In this document: positions 24,365-31,857 of the stretch, piece after piece
Numbering within the stretch: position 1 is the first letter of the stretch
How the letters are laid out: each line of letters opens with the position of its first letter
Source: Deltaproteobacteria bacterium
Lineage (GTDB): Bacteria; Myxococcota_A; Bradymonadia; REDH01
Length of the DNA stretch: 33,124 bases
Direction of reading: 5' to 3'
NCBI GenBank assembly: GCA_007693585.1
Contig: REDH01000142.1
Span: 1 to 33,124 of the forward strand
Notes under the pieces: generated by a model
The model's input: the letters and a program-made list of their open reading frames with translations, nothing else
The model's database searches: none
What the model was told of the DNA's origin: nothing
Translations under genes and position numbers: made by a program

Positions 24365-25549
24365 ATGTCCTCGGGCGACCCCCAGCCCCCACCGACCGAA
24401 GCGCCCGACTCCGGGAACACGGGACACGTGCGGGAACACGCACACACCCGTGACGTCCTCGCCGAAGCCCCCGCCGCCGAACAACCCTTCGACCGCGAAC
24501 ACGACGCCACCGAACTCATCCGCGGCGACGGACACCCCGCCCCCCGCGACACCGCAGACAGCCGACACGACGCCGAATTCGTCCTCGGCGGCACCGTCCC
24601 CCGAAACGAACCCTCCCCCCGCGTCCGCGAACGCGCCGAAGACCTCTACCTGCGCCTCGAATCCCGCGTCTACGGACCCATCGCCATGGGCGAACTCGAG
24701 AGCCTCCTCTCCTCCGGACTCCTCACCGGATACGAGACCATCTCCGGCGACCTCCGAAAGTGGACCCCCCTGGCCTACCACCCCAGGATGATCGCCTCCC
24801 GCGACTCCGACCCCGAAGCCACCCACCGCATCCTCGAACAGTACAGCGACCTCCCCGCACCCTCCGCCGCCGCCGACTCCGTCCCCACCAGCAGCCTCGC
24901 CGCACTCCTCGACGAGAAGCCCGGAGCTCCCGCCGCAGGCATCCTCCACAGACCATCCCGCATCGGCTCACGACCCGCCACCGGACCCAACCGGCCCATC
25001 ACAGGCCGACAGCGCGTACCCCAACCCGACGAACGCGACGCCACCCCCGCATCCACACCGCCCGGCGACACGCCCGCACTCCACCCGACCGACGACGCCA
25101 CCCCGAACTCCGCACCCGACACACCCCACCCTCCCGTGGAACCCCCGCACACCGCGTCGACCTCCCCACCCCAGAACCACGACTCCAGCCCCCACGACGC
25201 ACATCCCCTCCCGGACCTCGACGAGCACGCCGCCGAGACCGCACCCATGCCCGCGCAGACCCGCGAATCCCTCGCCGCCCAAGGCCGCGACGAGAACGAC
25301 GACGCGATCCCCCCCCCGGACGAAACCGCGCGACATCCCGCCTTCGCCACCCCGCTCGCGCACGACATGGCGCACCACGACGCCTCCCCCGGAGACGACA
25401 CCGCCCCGGACAGCCTCGACCCGCCCCTGGACCCCCAGGCCGCCGCCGGGCCCCGCTCCGCCTCCGGCGCCCTGCGCACCGCCGCCCTCGCACTCTTCGC
25501 CGGCGGCATCGTCGTCATCGCCACCCTCCTGTGGCTCTCCTCCTGCTGA
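24365..25549 (+). CDS. GYF-domain-like protein with C-terminal membrane anchor
   Basis: A 394-residue protein of unknown role. A GYF_2-like domain lies about 90-145: DLYLRLESRVYGPIAMGELE, then TGYETISGDLRKWTPL; such domains bind proline-rich peptides. The central region (about 200-365) is a low-complexity, Pro/Asp/His/Thr-rich linker. The protein ends in one hydrophobic segment (LALFAGGIVVIATLLWLSSC), so it is tail-anchored with the GYF domain in the cytoplasm. The start is uncertain: ATG 24365 is chosen as the last ATG before acidic sequence; an ATG at 24290 adds 25 residues rich in Pro/Arg. The amidohydrolase gene starts 14 bases after its stop. Confidence 0.8.
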   Translation: MSSGDPQPPPTEAPDSGNTGHVREHAHTRDVLAEAPAAEQPFDREHDATELIRGDGHPAPRDTADSRHDAEFVLGGTVPRNEPSPRVRERAEDLYLRLESRVYGPIAMGELESLLSSGLLTGYETISGDLRKWTPLAYHPRMIASRDSDPEATHRILEQYSDLPAPSAAADSVPTSSLAALLDEKPGAPAAGILHRPSRIGSRPATGPNRPITGRQRVPQPDERDATPASTPPGDTPALHPTDDATPNSAPDTPHPPVEPPHTASTSPPQNHDSSPHDAHPLPDLDEHAAETAPMPAQTRESLAAQGRDENDDAIPPPDETARHPAFATPLAHDMAHHDASPGDDTAPDSLDPPLDPQAAAGPRSASGALRTAALALFAGGIVVIATLLWLSSC

Positions 25550-25563
25550 GCCCCCCACACCCC

Positions 25564-26778
25564 ATGCGCACTCCCCTGTCCGACCCGGACCTCCGCGCCC
25601 TGCGCAGGGACCTCCACCAGCACCCGGAGCTCTCCCACCACGAGGAACGCACCGCCGCCCTCGTCGACCGCACCCTCACCGCACTCGGCCTGCACACCCG
25701 CACCGGCATCGCCGGACACGGCATCACCGCACTCGTCGAAGGCAGCCACCCGGGACCCACCCTCCTCTACCGCGCCGACATGGACGCCCTCCCCATCCAG
25801 GAGGCCGAGGACCGCCCGCACCGCAGCCTCCACCCCGGTGTCATGCACGCCTGCGGACACGACGTCCACACCACCATCGGCCTCGGCGTCGCCTCCTCCC
25901 TCGCCCACCGACGCGACGACCTCCACGGACGCATCCTCCTCGTCTTCCAGCCCGCCGAAGAAGCCGCCCCCCCACCCGGCCAGGTCATCGGCGCCGAACG
26001 CATGGTCGACGAGGGCGTCCTCGACCACAACCCCGTCGACGCCGCCTTCGCCCTCCACGTCATGCCCTCCCTCCCCGTCGGCGCCATCGCCGGCACCGGC
26101 GGACCCGTCTGGGCCGCCTCCGACCTCTTCGACATCCGCATCCACGGACGCATGGCCCACGGCGCCTACCCCCACGAAAGCCGCGACCCCATCCTCGCCG
26201 CCGCACACCTCGTCACCGCCCTCCAGCAGGTCGCCGCCCGAAACACCGACCCCCGCCACCCCACCGTCCTCAGCGTCTGCTCCTTCCACGGCGGCGACAG
26301 CCACAACACCATCCCCGAACACGTCCAGCTCCGCGGACTCCTGCGCACCCTCGACCCAGACGCCCGCGACATCGCCCTCGAACGGCTCCACACCATCGTC
26401 GAACACACCGCCGCCGCACACGACTGCTCCGCCACCCTCCACCTCGTCCGCGGCGCACACCTCACCGCCAACCACCCCGCCCTCGAAGCCGCAGTCCTCG
26501 AGCGCATCGGACAGGCCGGCCTCGCCACCCCCACCCTGCACCCCCCGCAGCTCGGCGCCGAAGACTTCGCCGCCTTCAGCCGACGCGTCCCCGGATGCTA
26601 CCTCTTCCTCGGCGTCCGCAACGAGGAGCGCGGCATCGTCCACCCCATCCACACCCCCCGCTTCGACGTCGACGAGGACTGCCTCTCGATCGGCCGCGAC
26701 GCCATGGTCGACGCCCTCCTCCATGTCGGCCGCCACTGGAACGACATCGCGCCCGCCCTCGAGCTCGCACCCCGCTGA
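25564..26778 (+). CDS. M20-family amidohydrolase (M20D type)
   Basis: A 404-residue cytosolic metal-dependent hydrolase that removes acyl groups from amino acids or peptides, like hippurate or N-acyl-amino-acid hydrolases. Motifs: LRRDLHQHPELSHHEERT at the start, RADMDALPI (about 70-78), HACGHDVHTT (95-104; Cys97 and His99 as metal ligands in this subfamily), and QPAEE (129-133) with the catalytic Glu. A dimerisation domain is about 185-300, with HGAYPHESRDPI. ATG 25564 is set by the conserved N-terminus, 14 bases after the GYF-protein stop. The exact substrate cannot be told. A small hairpin follows at 26805. Confidence 0.94.
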   Translation: MRTPLSDPDLRALRRDLHQHPELSHHEERTAALVDRTLTALGLHTRTGIAGHGITALVEGSHPGPTLLYRADMDALPIQEAEDRPHRSLHPGVMHACGHDVHTTIGLGVASSLAHRRDDLHGRILLVFQPAEEAAPPPGQVIGAERMVDEGVLDHNPVDAAFALHVMPSLPVGAIAGTGGPVWAASDLFDIRIHGRMAHGAYPHESRDPILAAAHLVTALQQVAARNTDPRHPTVLSVCSFHGGDSHNTIPEHVQLRGLLRTLDPDARDIALERLHTIVEHTAAAHDCSATLHLVRGAHLTANHPALEAAVLERIGQAGLATPTLHPPQLGAEDFAAFSRRVPGCYLFLGVRNEERGIVHPIHTPRFDVDEDCLSIGRDAMVDALLHVGRHWNDIAPALELAPR

Positions 26779-26804
26779 GCCCGCACCCCCCACCCGCAGG
26801 CACA

Positions 26805-26819
26805 GGGTCGCACCGACCC
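26805..26819 (+). terminator. Short hairpin after the amidohydrolase gene
   Basis: GGGTCG (26805-26810) and CGACCC (26814-26819) form a perfect 6-base stem with a 3-base loop, 27 bases past the stop codon. No T run follows. It lies between convergent genes, where a terminator is expected. Confidence 0.3.
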
Positions 26820-26887
26820 CACCCCCGCCAGCACACCGCACACGCCCGACGAGCCCTCGCCACCCGGCCCACCGCACCGCGCACGCA

Positions 26888-28018
26888 TCACCCCGCCTGC
26901 GGCCGCCAATCCTCCAGACGCCGGCACGCCTCCGCCAGCACCTCCGGCGACACCGCGTGACTGAACCGCACGTACCCCCGACCCGCATCCCCGAACGCCT
27001 GCCCCGGAATCGCCACCACCCGCGCCTCGTGCATGAGTCGTCGCACGAGCTCGAGGTCGTCCACCGCGCCCGCGGACGCCCCCGAAGGACGGCACCACAG
27101 GTACAGACCTCCGCCAGCGCCCTCGACCACCCAGCCGCTCCGCTCGAGAACCGCCCGAAGCTGCGCCGATGACGCCGGCAGGTCGAAGGGCCCCTCCAGC
27201 CACGGCACCCCGTGACGAACCGCCACCAGCGCCGCCTCCTGCACCGGCGCCGCCGCGCTCGTCACCAGATTCTGGTGCAACGCCACCAGCGGCGGCGCCA
27301 TCTCCGGCGGGCAAACCAGCCACCCGATGCGCCAGCCCGCCAGCGCACACGTCTTCGACAGCCCAGACGCCACGAACCCCTGCGGGTTGTGCGTCATCAG
27401 CGACGGGTGGCCCGGCCCCTCGAACTGCCACGGCAGGTAGATCTCGTCACTGAGGTACGGCACGCCCGCCGCCGCGAGGCCCTCGCCGATGCGCGCCCAC
27501 TCGTCCGGCGTCGCCACCGCTCCCGTGGGATTGCCCGGAGACGTCAGCGCCACCAGCCGCGTGCGCTCCGTGAGGTGCGCGCGGATCCCCTCCCAGGTGG
27601 GGCGAAAGCCGTCGGCGGCCCGCAGCGGCGCGAGGACCGGCGTACCACCGGCGATGCGGGTGAGCGTCCCGTACACCGGGAACGTCGGCACCGGGATCAC
27701 CACCTCGTCGCCCGCCTCCACGAGGCCCAGGAACGTCAGCGCCAGCGCCTCCTGCACCCCCACGGTCACGATCACCTGCATGGCGGACACACCGTACTGC
27801 GCGCCGATCGCCTCGCGCAGCTCGGGCAACCCCGCGTTGGGGACGTAGGACGCCCGGACCGTGGCGTTCGCATCGGCCAGCGCCGCCCGCAGCTCCGGGA
27901 CCACGTCCGCCCCCACCTGGCCGAGCCCAAGGTGCACCGCGTCGGCCGGCGCCTCCGCGAGGATGCGGCGGATGAGGCTGGTCTTCAGGCCGGCGAGACG
28001 CGAGGCGGGACGGATCAT
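26888..28018 (-). CDS. Class I/II PLP-dependent aminotransferase
   Basis: A 376-residue cytosolic pyridoxal-phosphate enzyme of the aspartate aminotransferase fold I. PLP-binding Lys is K222 in SGLSKTCALAGWRIGW; SPGNPTGAV (160-168) holds the conserved Asn, DEIYLPW (191-197) holds the Asp/Tyr pair, and Arg in YVRFSHAV near the C-terminus would bind the substrate carboxylate. The start ATG 28016-28018 has GGAG about eight bases upstream; the open frame extends nearly 1 kb upstream without support. The substrate is not clear from sequence. It starts 38 bases after the exported-protein gene upstream and may share its transcript. Confidence 0.93.
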   Translation of the reverse strand: MIRPASRLAGLKTSLIRRILAEAPADAVHLGLGQVGADVVPELRAALADANATVRASYVPNAGLPELREAIGAQYGVSAMQVIVTVGVQEALALTFLGLVEAGDEVVIPVPTFPVYGTLTRIAGGTPVLAPLRAADGFRPTWEGIRAHLTERTRLVALTSPGNPTGAVATPDEWARIGEGLAAAGVPYLSDEIYLPWQFEGPGHPSLMTHNPQGFVASGLSKTCALAGWRIGWLVCPPEMAPPLVALHQNLVTSAAAPVQEAALVAVRHGVPWLEGPFDLPASSAQLRAVLERSGWVVEGAGGGLYLWCRPSGASAGAVDDLELVRRLMHEARVVAIPGQAFGDAGRGYVRFSHAVSPEVLAEACRRLEDWRPQAG

Positions 28019-28056
28019 CGAAAGGCTCCGGATGAAGGTCGTCGGTGCAAGGGCGA

Positions 28057-28725
28057 TCAGTCCGCAGGGCGCAGCACCGCGGGCACGCGCAGCCGCAGCG
28101 GGACCCCGGCGGGGTCCTCCGCCGTGGGGGCGGTCACCGCGCCGCCGGAGCCGAGCTGGCGCGCGGTCTGCCACAGGCAGGACGTCATTCGCGCCACGTC
28201 GGCCGCGGGATGCTCGGCGAGCACCCGCGCCACCGGGGCGCCACCTTCCCGGGGCGCCTGAATGCGCAGCACCACGCGCGGCGCCGAGGAGACCACCGAC
28301 GCAGCGGACGCGGGGGCCTGGTCGGCGCACAGGCCCACCTGCTGGAGGCGCTGCCACGCCACCTCCTCCTCGCCGCGCGGCCGGCGCAGGGCGGACGCCG
28401 TCGCGTGCAGCCACCAGTTGACCGGCAGCGCGGCCCCGGTGGCCTGCGGGGTCACGAAGGCGGGGACGAGCACATCCGGGGCTTCCAGGGCCGGCACGCC
28501 GAGCCGCAGCCGCTCGGGGGGCGAGGTCCTCGGAGCCGACGCCGGGGCGCCTCGGCGCAGGGCCGGCGCCTCCAGCGCAGGGGCCACCGTGCCCTCCGCC
28601 CGCAGCAGCGGGACCATCCCGTCCGCCGCCGGCACGTGGAGGGCCGGTGCAGGGTTGACGATGCACAGCACCGCAGCCACGGCCACTGCGCTGCCGACGG
28701 TCTGCATCGCTCCGGGTCGGAACAT
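28057..28725 (-). CDS. Hypothetical exported protein
   Basis: A protein of 222 residues without a known family. The N-terminus (MFRPGAMQTVGSAVAVAAVL then CIVNPAPALHV) looks like a signal peptide or membrane anchor. The mature part is Ala/Pro/Arg-rich, with PVNWWLHATASALRRPRGE, RVVLRIQAPREGG and DVARMTSCLWQTARQLGSGG; it has only two Cys after the leader. The start ATG 28723-28725 is preceded by a run of C and has no ribosome binding site; a second ATG six codons later is possible. It precedes the aminotransferase on the same strand and follows the ssrA terminator region. Confidence 0.62.
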   Translation of the reverse strand: MFRPGAMQTVGSAVAVAAVLCIVNPAPALHVPAADGMVPLLRAEGTVAPALEAPALRRGAPASAPRTSPPERLRLGVPALEAPDVLVPAFVTPQATGAALPVNWWLHATASALRRPRGEEEVAWQRLQQVGLCADQAPASAASVVSSAPRVVLRIQAPREGGAPVARVLAEHPAADVARMTSCLWQTARQLGSGGAVTAPTAEDPAGVPLRLRVPAVLRPAD

Positions 28726-28846
28726 GGCGTCGCGGGGGGGGGGAAGGGCTCGAATCGGCCGCGGCCTCGAGGACGACGGGCCGGGAGACACGCCGCCGCT
28801 CGCGGAGAGCGTGCTCCATGCAGGCTGGAACACGCCTGCTCCGCCG

Positions 28847-28875
28847 ATCATGCCCCGATCCGCGCGGTCCGTCCA
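28847..28875 (-). promoter_or_regulatory. Candidate promoter for the exported-protein gene
   Basis: On the minus strand TGGACG (28875-28870) and CATGAT (28852-28847) are 17 bases apart; each matches four of six consensus positions. It lies about 120 bases upstream of the ATG. Weak support. Confidence 0.3.
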
Positions 28876-28958
28876 GCGCGGTTCGTGGAAATCGGCGTCG
28901 CGCGCAGCACGCCAGGCGGGCGCGCCATGGCACCGCGGACGCGTTGCCTCGCGCAACA

Positions 28959-28979
28959 CGGCGCCCGGGCCGGGCGCCG
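28959..28979 (-). terminator. Terminator hairpin after ssrA
   Basis: CGGCGCCCG and CGGGCGCCG form a perfect 9-base stem with a 3-base loop, beginning six bases past the last base of mature tmRNA on the minus strand. TGTTG follows. The T run is weak, but the very stable stem and position support a terminator. Confidence 0.7.
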
Positions 28980-28984
28980 AAGAG

Positions 28985-29342
28985 TGGAGGCGGGGGGAGT
29001 CGAACCCCCGTCCGAAAACGGTCCACCCGAGCTTCTACGTGCGTAGTGCATGTACTGTAAATCCCTGGTCGGCGGCCCCATGCACAGGGACCGGTCAGGG
29101 TTCCGATGATTTGTTCTCGATCCCGGGACCGCGCGTCGGACGCTGTCCCGGACTCCAGCCTGCTGTAGTTACACCGGATTCCACCTCACAGGCGAAGGAG
29201 GATCCGACGCTCACCGATTACGCGGCGAGAGCGTACTCAACGTTGTTGTTGGCAGCTATTGGTTCGCTGGTTTTGAAGAGGCCACCAGCACCTCTACACG
29301 CCACTCGGGCTTCCTCGTTCCCGTCGAAACCAGAACGCCCCC
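28985..29342 (-). ncRNA. ssrA: tmRNA (transfer-messenger RNA)
   Basis: Rescues stalled ribosomes and tags the incomplete protein for degradation. The 5' end (GGGGGCG at 29342-29336, then TTCTGGTTTCGACGGG) pairs with the 3' end CGCCTCC plus discriminator A (28992-28985) in a 7-base acceptor stem; the T arm is GGACGGGGGTTCGACTCCCC. The tag reading frame is at 29253-29221, GCC AAC AAC AAC GTT GAG and onward, followed by TAA at 29220-29218, and encodes ANNNVEYALAA. TAGCT lies just before the resume codon, as usual. The 358-base gene does not encode the terminal CCA (CTC follows instead), so CCA must be added after transcription. It is a single-piece tmRNA. Confidence 0.95.
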
Positions 29343-29433
29343 TGTCAAAGAACCTCCGCAGCTCGATCGGACGGTCGCTGCGGCGGCACGCAGCCCACAA
29401 CGGACCCTGTGGGACGTTGCGGACGCTTTGGGG

Positions 29434-29461
29434 AACCTAGCCGCCACCTCCGCCGAGTCAA
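29434..29461 (-). promoter_or_regulatory. Predicted ssrA promoter
   Basis: On the minus strand TTGACT (29461-29456) and TAGGTT (29439-29434) are 16 bases apart. It starts about 19 bases past the HIT-gene stop. Transcription would begin about 85 bases before the mature tmRNA 5' end, so a leader must be removed, presumably by RNase P. Confidence 0.6.
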
Positions 29462-29479
29462 GCGCTCCCGGTGCCGGGC

Positions 29480-29833
29480 TCACCCCGGCGGCCAGCTCAT
29501 GCCGCGCCCACCGAGCAGGTGCAGGTGGATGTGGTAGACGGTTTGCCCGCCCTGATCATTGCAGTTCATCACGAGCCGGTAGCCGTCCTCGGCGAGGCCT
29601 TCCTGCTTCGCGATCTGCGTGGCCACCCACACCATGTGCCCCAGGACCGCCCGGTCCTCCTCGGCGACGTCGTTGGTGGTGGGGATGTGCTTTCGCGGGA
29701 TCACGAGCACGTGGGTCGGCGCAGCGGGGTTGATGTCCCGGAACGCGATCACGTGCTCGTCTTCCCAGACGCGGGTGCTGGGGATCTCCCCGCGCAGGAT
29801 CTTTCCGAAGATGGTCGGGTTGTCGTCACTCAT
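29480..29833 (-). CDS. HIT-family (HINT-like) nucleoside phosphoramidate hydrolase
   Basis: A 117-residue cytosolic protein of the histidine-triad family, which hydrolyses AMP-linked amides such as adenosine phosphoramidate. It begins with [20 protein letters not shown], has [12 protein letters not shown] mid-protein, and ends with [21 protein letters not shown] region, the triad being His101, His103 and His105 (His103 the expected nucleophile). The C-terminal MxWPPG is typical of HINT proteins. ATG 29831-29833 overlaps the stop of the preceding coiled-coil gene (ATGA). ssrA follows on the same strand with its own promoter. Confidence 0.95.
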   Translation of the reverse strand: MSDDNPTIFGKILRGEIPSTRVWEDEHVIAFRDINPAAPTHVLVIPRKHIPTTNDVAEEDRAVLGHMVWVATQIAKQEGLAEDGYRLVMNCNDQGGQTVYHIHLHLLGGRGMSWPPG

Positions 29834-30330
29834 GCCTCTCCCTGGTCATCGGAGCCGGCGGAGTCCTCCGCCGCCATGCGCGCCTTCAGCCGCTGCAGGG
29901 CGTCCAGCGCCTCGTCCTTCTCGGCCGCATCGCGTTCGCGCACCTGCGCGATGAACTCCTCGGCCCGCATCCGCTTCTCCATCTCGTCGAACTGTGCGGC
30001 CTGCGGGTCCACGCCCATGGCGCGGAAGCTGTCGAGGGTCGCTGCTGCCCGTGCGAGCCCGCTGCGGTCGGGCCCTCGCGCCTCGCGCCGCACCTGCTCG
30101 ATCTGCATCTCCGCCTCCTGTAGCCGCAGCTCCGCCTCGTCCCAGGCGCGCTTCGCCTCCAGGGCCCGGCGCTCCGCCTCCTGCGCCATCTCCTCGCGCC
30201 CGGCGTCGCGCGCCAGCTTCGTCCGCTTGAGCCAGAGCCCCGCGTCCTCCCGTGTCTTCTCGATCACACGGCGTGCAGCGTTGCGCTCGCGCACCCAGTA
30301 CGCCATCAGCTCCCGGTCCCCGGTGTTCAT
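29830..30330 (-). CDS. Coiled-coil hypothetical protein
   Basis: A 166-residue protein with no recognised family. Almost all of it is predicted to be charged helix: residues about 15-85 ([20 protein letters not shown] onward, then [20 protein letters not shown]) have heptad-like spacing and suggest coiled coil; a shorter helix lies about 115-150. No signal peptide or membrane segment. The ATG at 30328-30330 has AGGAGG about seven bases upstream and overlaps the stop of the PH-domain gene by four bases. Its stop overlaps the HIT start. A structural or adaptor role is a guess. Confidence 0.82.
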   Translation of the reverse strand: MNTGDRELMAYWVRERNAARRVIEKTREDAGLWLKRTKLARDAGREEMAQEAERRALEAKRAWDEAELRLQEAEMQIEQVRREARGPDRSGLARAAATLDSFRAMGVDPQAAQFDEMEKRMRAEEFIAQVRERDAAEKDEALDALQRLKARMAAEDSAGSDDQGEA

Positions 30331-31100
30331 CCCTTGCCCTCCTCCTCGGCCGCCTGCTGCTCGAGCAGGCGCCACAGCTCGTCGCGCGCGTCGCCATCGG
30401 ACGCCGCCTTCTTCGCCTTCGGCCGCGGACGGGTCTCCGCTTCCGGGCGCTGGGGTTCGGGCTGTCCGCCGTCACGTTCGGCCGACGCGGGGCGCTCCGC
30501 AGGACGCTCGCCGGCTCGGCCGGCTGCGGCCGCCGGGGCCCGTTCCTGCGCCTCTTCGTCCGCGGGCAGCGCGGCGGCGGCCTTTTTCGGGGCGGGGAGG
30601 CGCCCCTCCCGCAGTCCTTCGATGATTCCCGCGAGCTCATTGGGTCGGGCGACGCTGCGGAACTGGACGGAGGGTCCGCGATCGCCGAGCACGACCACAT
30701 CGCCGAGGCCCATCATCCGCTGGCCGAGGGTGCGGCGCACGAGCACCTCGCGGATGTCCGACACGGGGAGCTCGGTGCTCTGCCGGCCGAGGAGCCCGTG
30801 CACCTCGACGAGGCGGTCGGCGTAGAGGCGGTAGCGGCTCATGCGGCTTCGCCAGAAGACCTGGACGAGGGGCACGAGGGTGAGGGTGGCGGCTCCGGCG
30901 AACCAGTGCCAGGCCAGTCCGAGAAAGGCGGGTTGTGCGGCGGGTTCGACGCCGGCGGCACGGGCCAGCCCGCCCATCTCCAGCAGCGTGTACGCGCTGG
31001 CGGCCGCGACCAGGACGGCGAACACGAGGGGCCCGGGCCACGTGCGCATGGCCGTGGTCCGTTTCTCGACGAGGGCGGGCTTCTCCTTGCGTGCTGCCAT
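30327..31100 (-). CDS. Membrane protein with bacterial PH-like domain
   Basis: A 257-residue protein. Two hydrophobic segments (about 25-43 and 59-82) are followed by a PH-like domain (about 85-165): YRLYADRLVEVHGLLGRQST, LPVSDIREVLVRRTLGQRMM, GLGDVVVLGDRGPSVQFRSV. This is the pattern of the bPH_2/YdbS group. The C-terminal 90 residues are a low-complexity Ala/Glu/Arg/Pro tail with Lys clusters (KPKAKKAA). The ATG at 31098-31100 has GGGAG three bases upstream. It heads a three-gene overlapping operon with the coiled-coil and HIT genes. The function of this family is poorly known. Confidence 0.85.
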   Translation of the reverse strand: MAARKEKPALVEKRTTAMRTWPGPLVFAVLVAAASAYTLLEMGGLARAAGVEPAAQPAFLGLAWHWFAGAATLTLVPLVQVFWRSRMSRYRLYADRLVEVHGLLGRQSTELPVSDIREVLVRRTLGQRMMGLGDVVVLGDRGPSVQFRSVARPNELAGIIEGLREGRLPAPKKAAAALPADEEAQERAPAAAAGRAGERPAERPASAERDGGQPEPQRPEAETRPRPKAKKAASDGDARDELWRLLEQQAAEEEGKG

Positions 31101-31133
31101 GGGCTCCCGGGGGTGGCGCGAGGACGCGCGGGG

Positions 31134-31161
31134 AGCATAGGCCCTGTGTGGCGGGGCGCAA
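31134..31161 (-). promoter_or_regulatory. Predicted promoter for the PH/coiled-coil/HIT operon
   Basis: On the minus strand TTGCGC (31161-31156) and TATGCT (31139-31134) are 16 bases apart. The -10 is the same as at 10987. Transcription would begin about 27 bases before the ATG at 31100. Confidence 0.5.
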
Positions 31162-31187
31162 CGGGGTCGGTCAGCGGTGCGACGCGA

Positions 31188-31778
31188 TCAGAGGAGCGAC
31201 TCGATGCGTTCGATGACGCGGGGTGCGTTGGGCCGCGTGGTGGGAGAGAAGCGGTCGACGGGCTGTCCCTCGCGGTCGAGGAGGAACTTGGTGAAGTTCC
31301 AGCGAACGGGTCCGCGGATTCCGCGGGGGGTGTTCTCCTGCAGGTCCCGGAAGAGGGGGTGGGGGTCCTCGGTGATGCCGACGCGGGCCATCATGGGGAA
31401 GGTGACGCCGAACTCTCCGGTGCAGAAGGCGGCGATCTCCTCGTTGGAGCCGGGTTCCTGTCCGCCGAAGTCGTTGCAGGGAAAACCGAGGATCACGAGC
31501 CCGCGGTCGGCGTACTGCTCGTGGAGTTCCTGGAGGTCGGCGTACTGGGAGGTGAAGCCGCACTCGGAGGCGGTGTTGACGATGAGGATGACGTTGCCGC
31601 GGAACCGCTCGAGGGGGACATCCTGGCCGTCGATACCGGTCACGGTGTGGGCGAGGAGGTCGACGGGGGGTGCGCCGGGGGTGGAGTCCACGTCCCGGTC
31701 GGCGAGGGCGGGGGCGCACGCGGAGGTCAGGAGCAGCAGCAGTGCGGCGAGGAGGGTCGCGGAGGGTCGGCGGGACAT
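31188..31778 (-). CDS. Glutathione peroxidase-family protein, exported
   Basis: A thiol peroxidase of 196 residues that reduces hydroperoxides, in this family often with thioredoxin rather than glutathione. The peroxidatic Cys is C73 in NTASECGFTSQY; the tetrad partners are Q107 in FPCNDFGGQEP and W160-N161 in VRWNFTKFL. It carries Cys, not selenocysteine. The N-terminus has a signal sequence (about 5-20) ending LLTSAC, so Cys21 may be lipidated, which would put the enzyme at the envelope; cytosolic forms lack this extension. ATG 31776-31778 has GGAG five bases upstream. It lies 80 bases downstream of the decarboxylase gene on the same strand. Confidence 0.93.
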   Translation of the reverse strand: MSRRPSATLLAALLLLLTSACAPALADRDVDSTPGAPPVDLLAHTVTGIDGQDVPLERFRGNVILIVNTASECGFTSQYADLQELHEQYADRGLVILGFPCNDFGGQEPGSNEEIAAFCTGEFGVTFPMMARVGITEDPHPLFRDLQENTPRGIRGPVRWNFTKFLLDREGQPVDRFSPTTRPNAPRVIERIESLL

Positions 31779-31857
31779 GCGTGCTCCGGGGGGATCGGGA
31801 GAGGGTAGCCGTGACAGGGATGCGCCCCGGGGGGCTCGGGGTGCGCGCCGCGGGGGG

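Noticed and set aside
28019-29026. Upstream extension of the aminotransferase frame
   Set aside because: The extra 330 or so residues are Arg/Pro/Gly-rich without similarity and overlap the exported-protein gene in another frame; the enzyme starts at 28018 with a good ribosome binding site.
29218-29400. A 60-codon minus-strand frame ending in ANNNVEYALAA as a separate small protein
   Set aside because: Its end is the tmRNA tag frame and the rest is structured tmRNA and leader sequence.
31815-31850. GC-rich imperfect hairpin between the decarboxylase and peroxidase genes as terminator
   Set aside because: The stem has a bulge, there is no T run, and such hairpins arise easily at this base composition.
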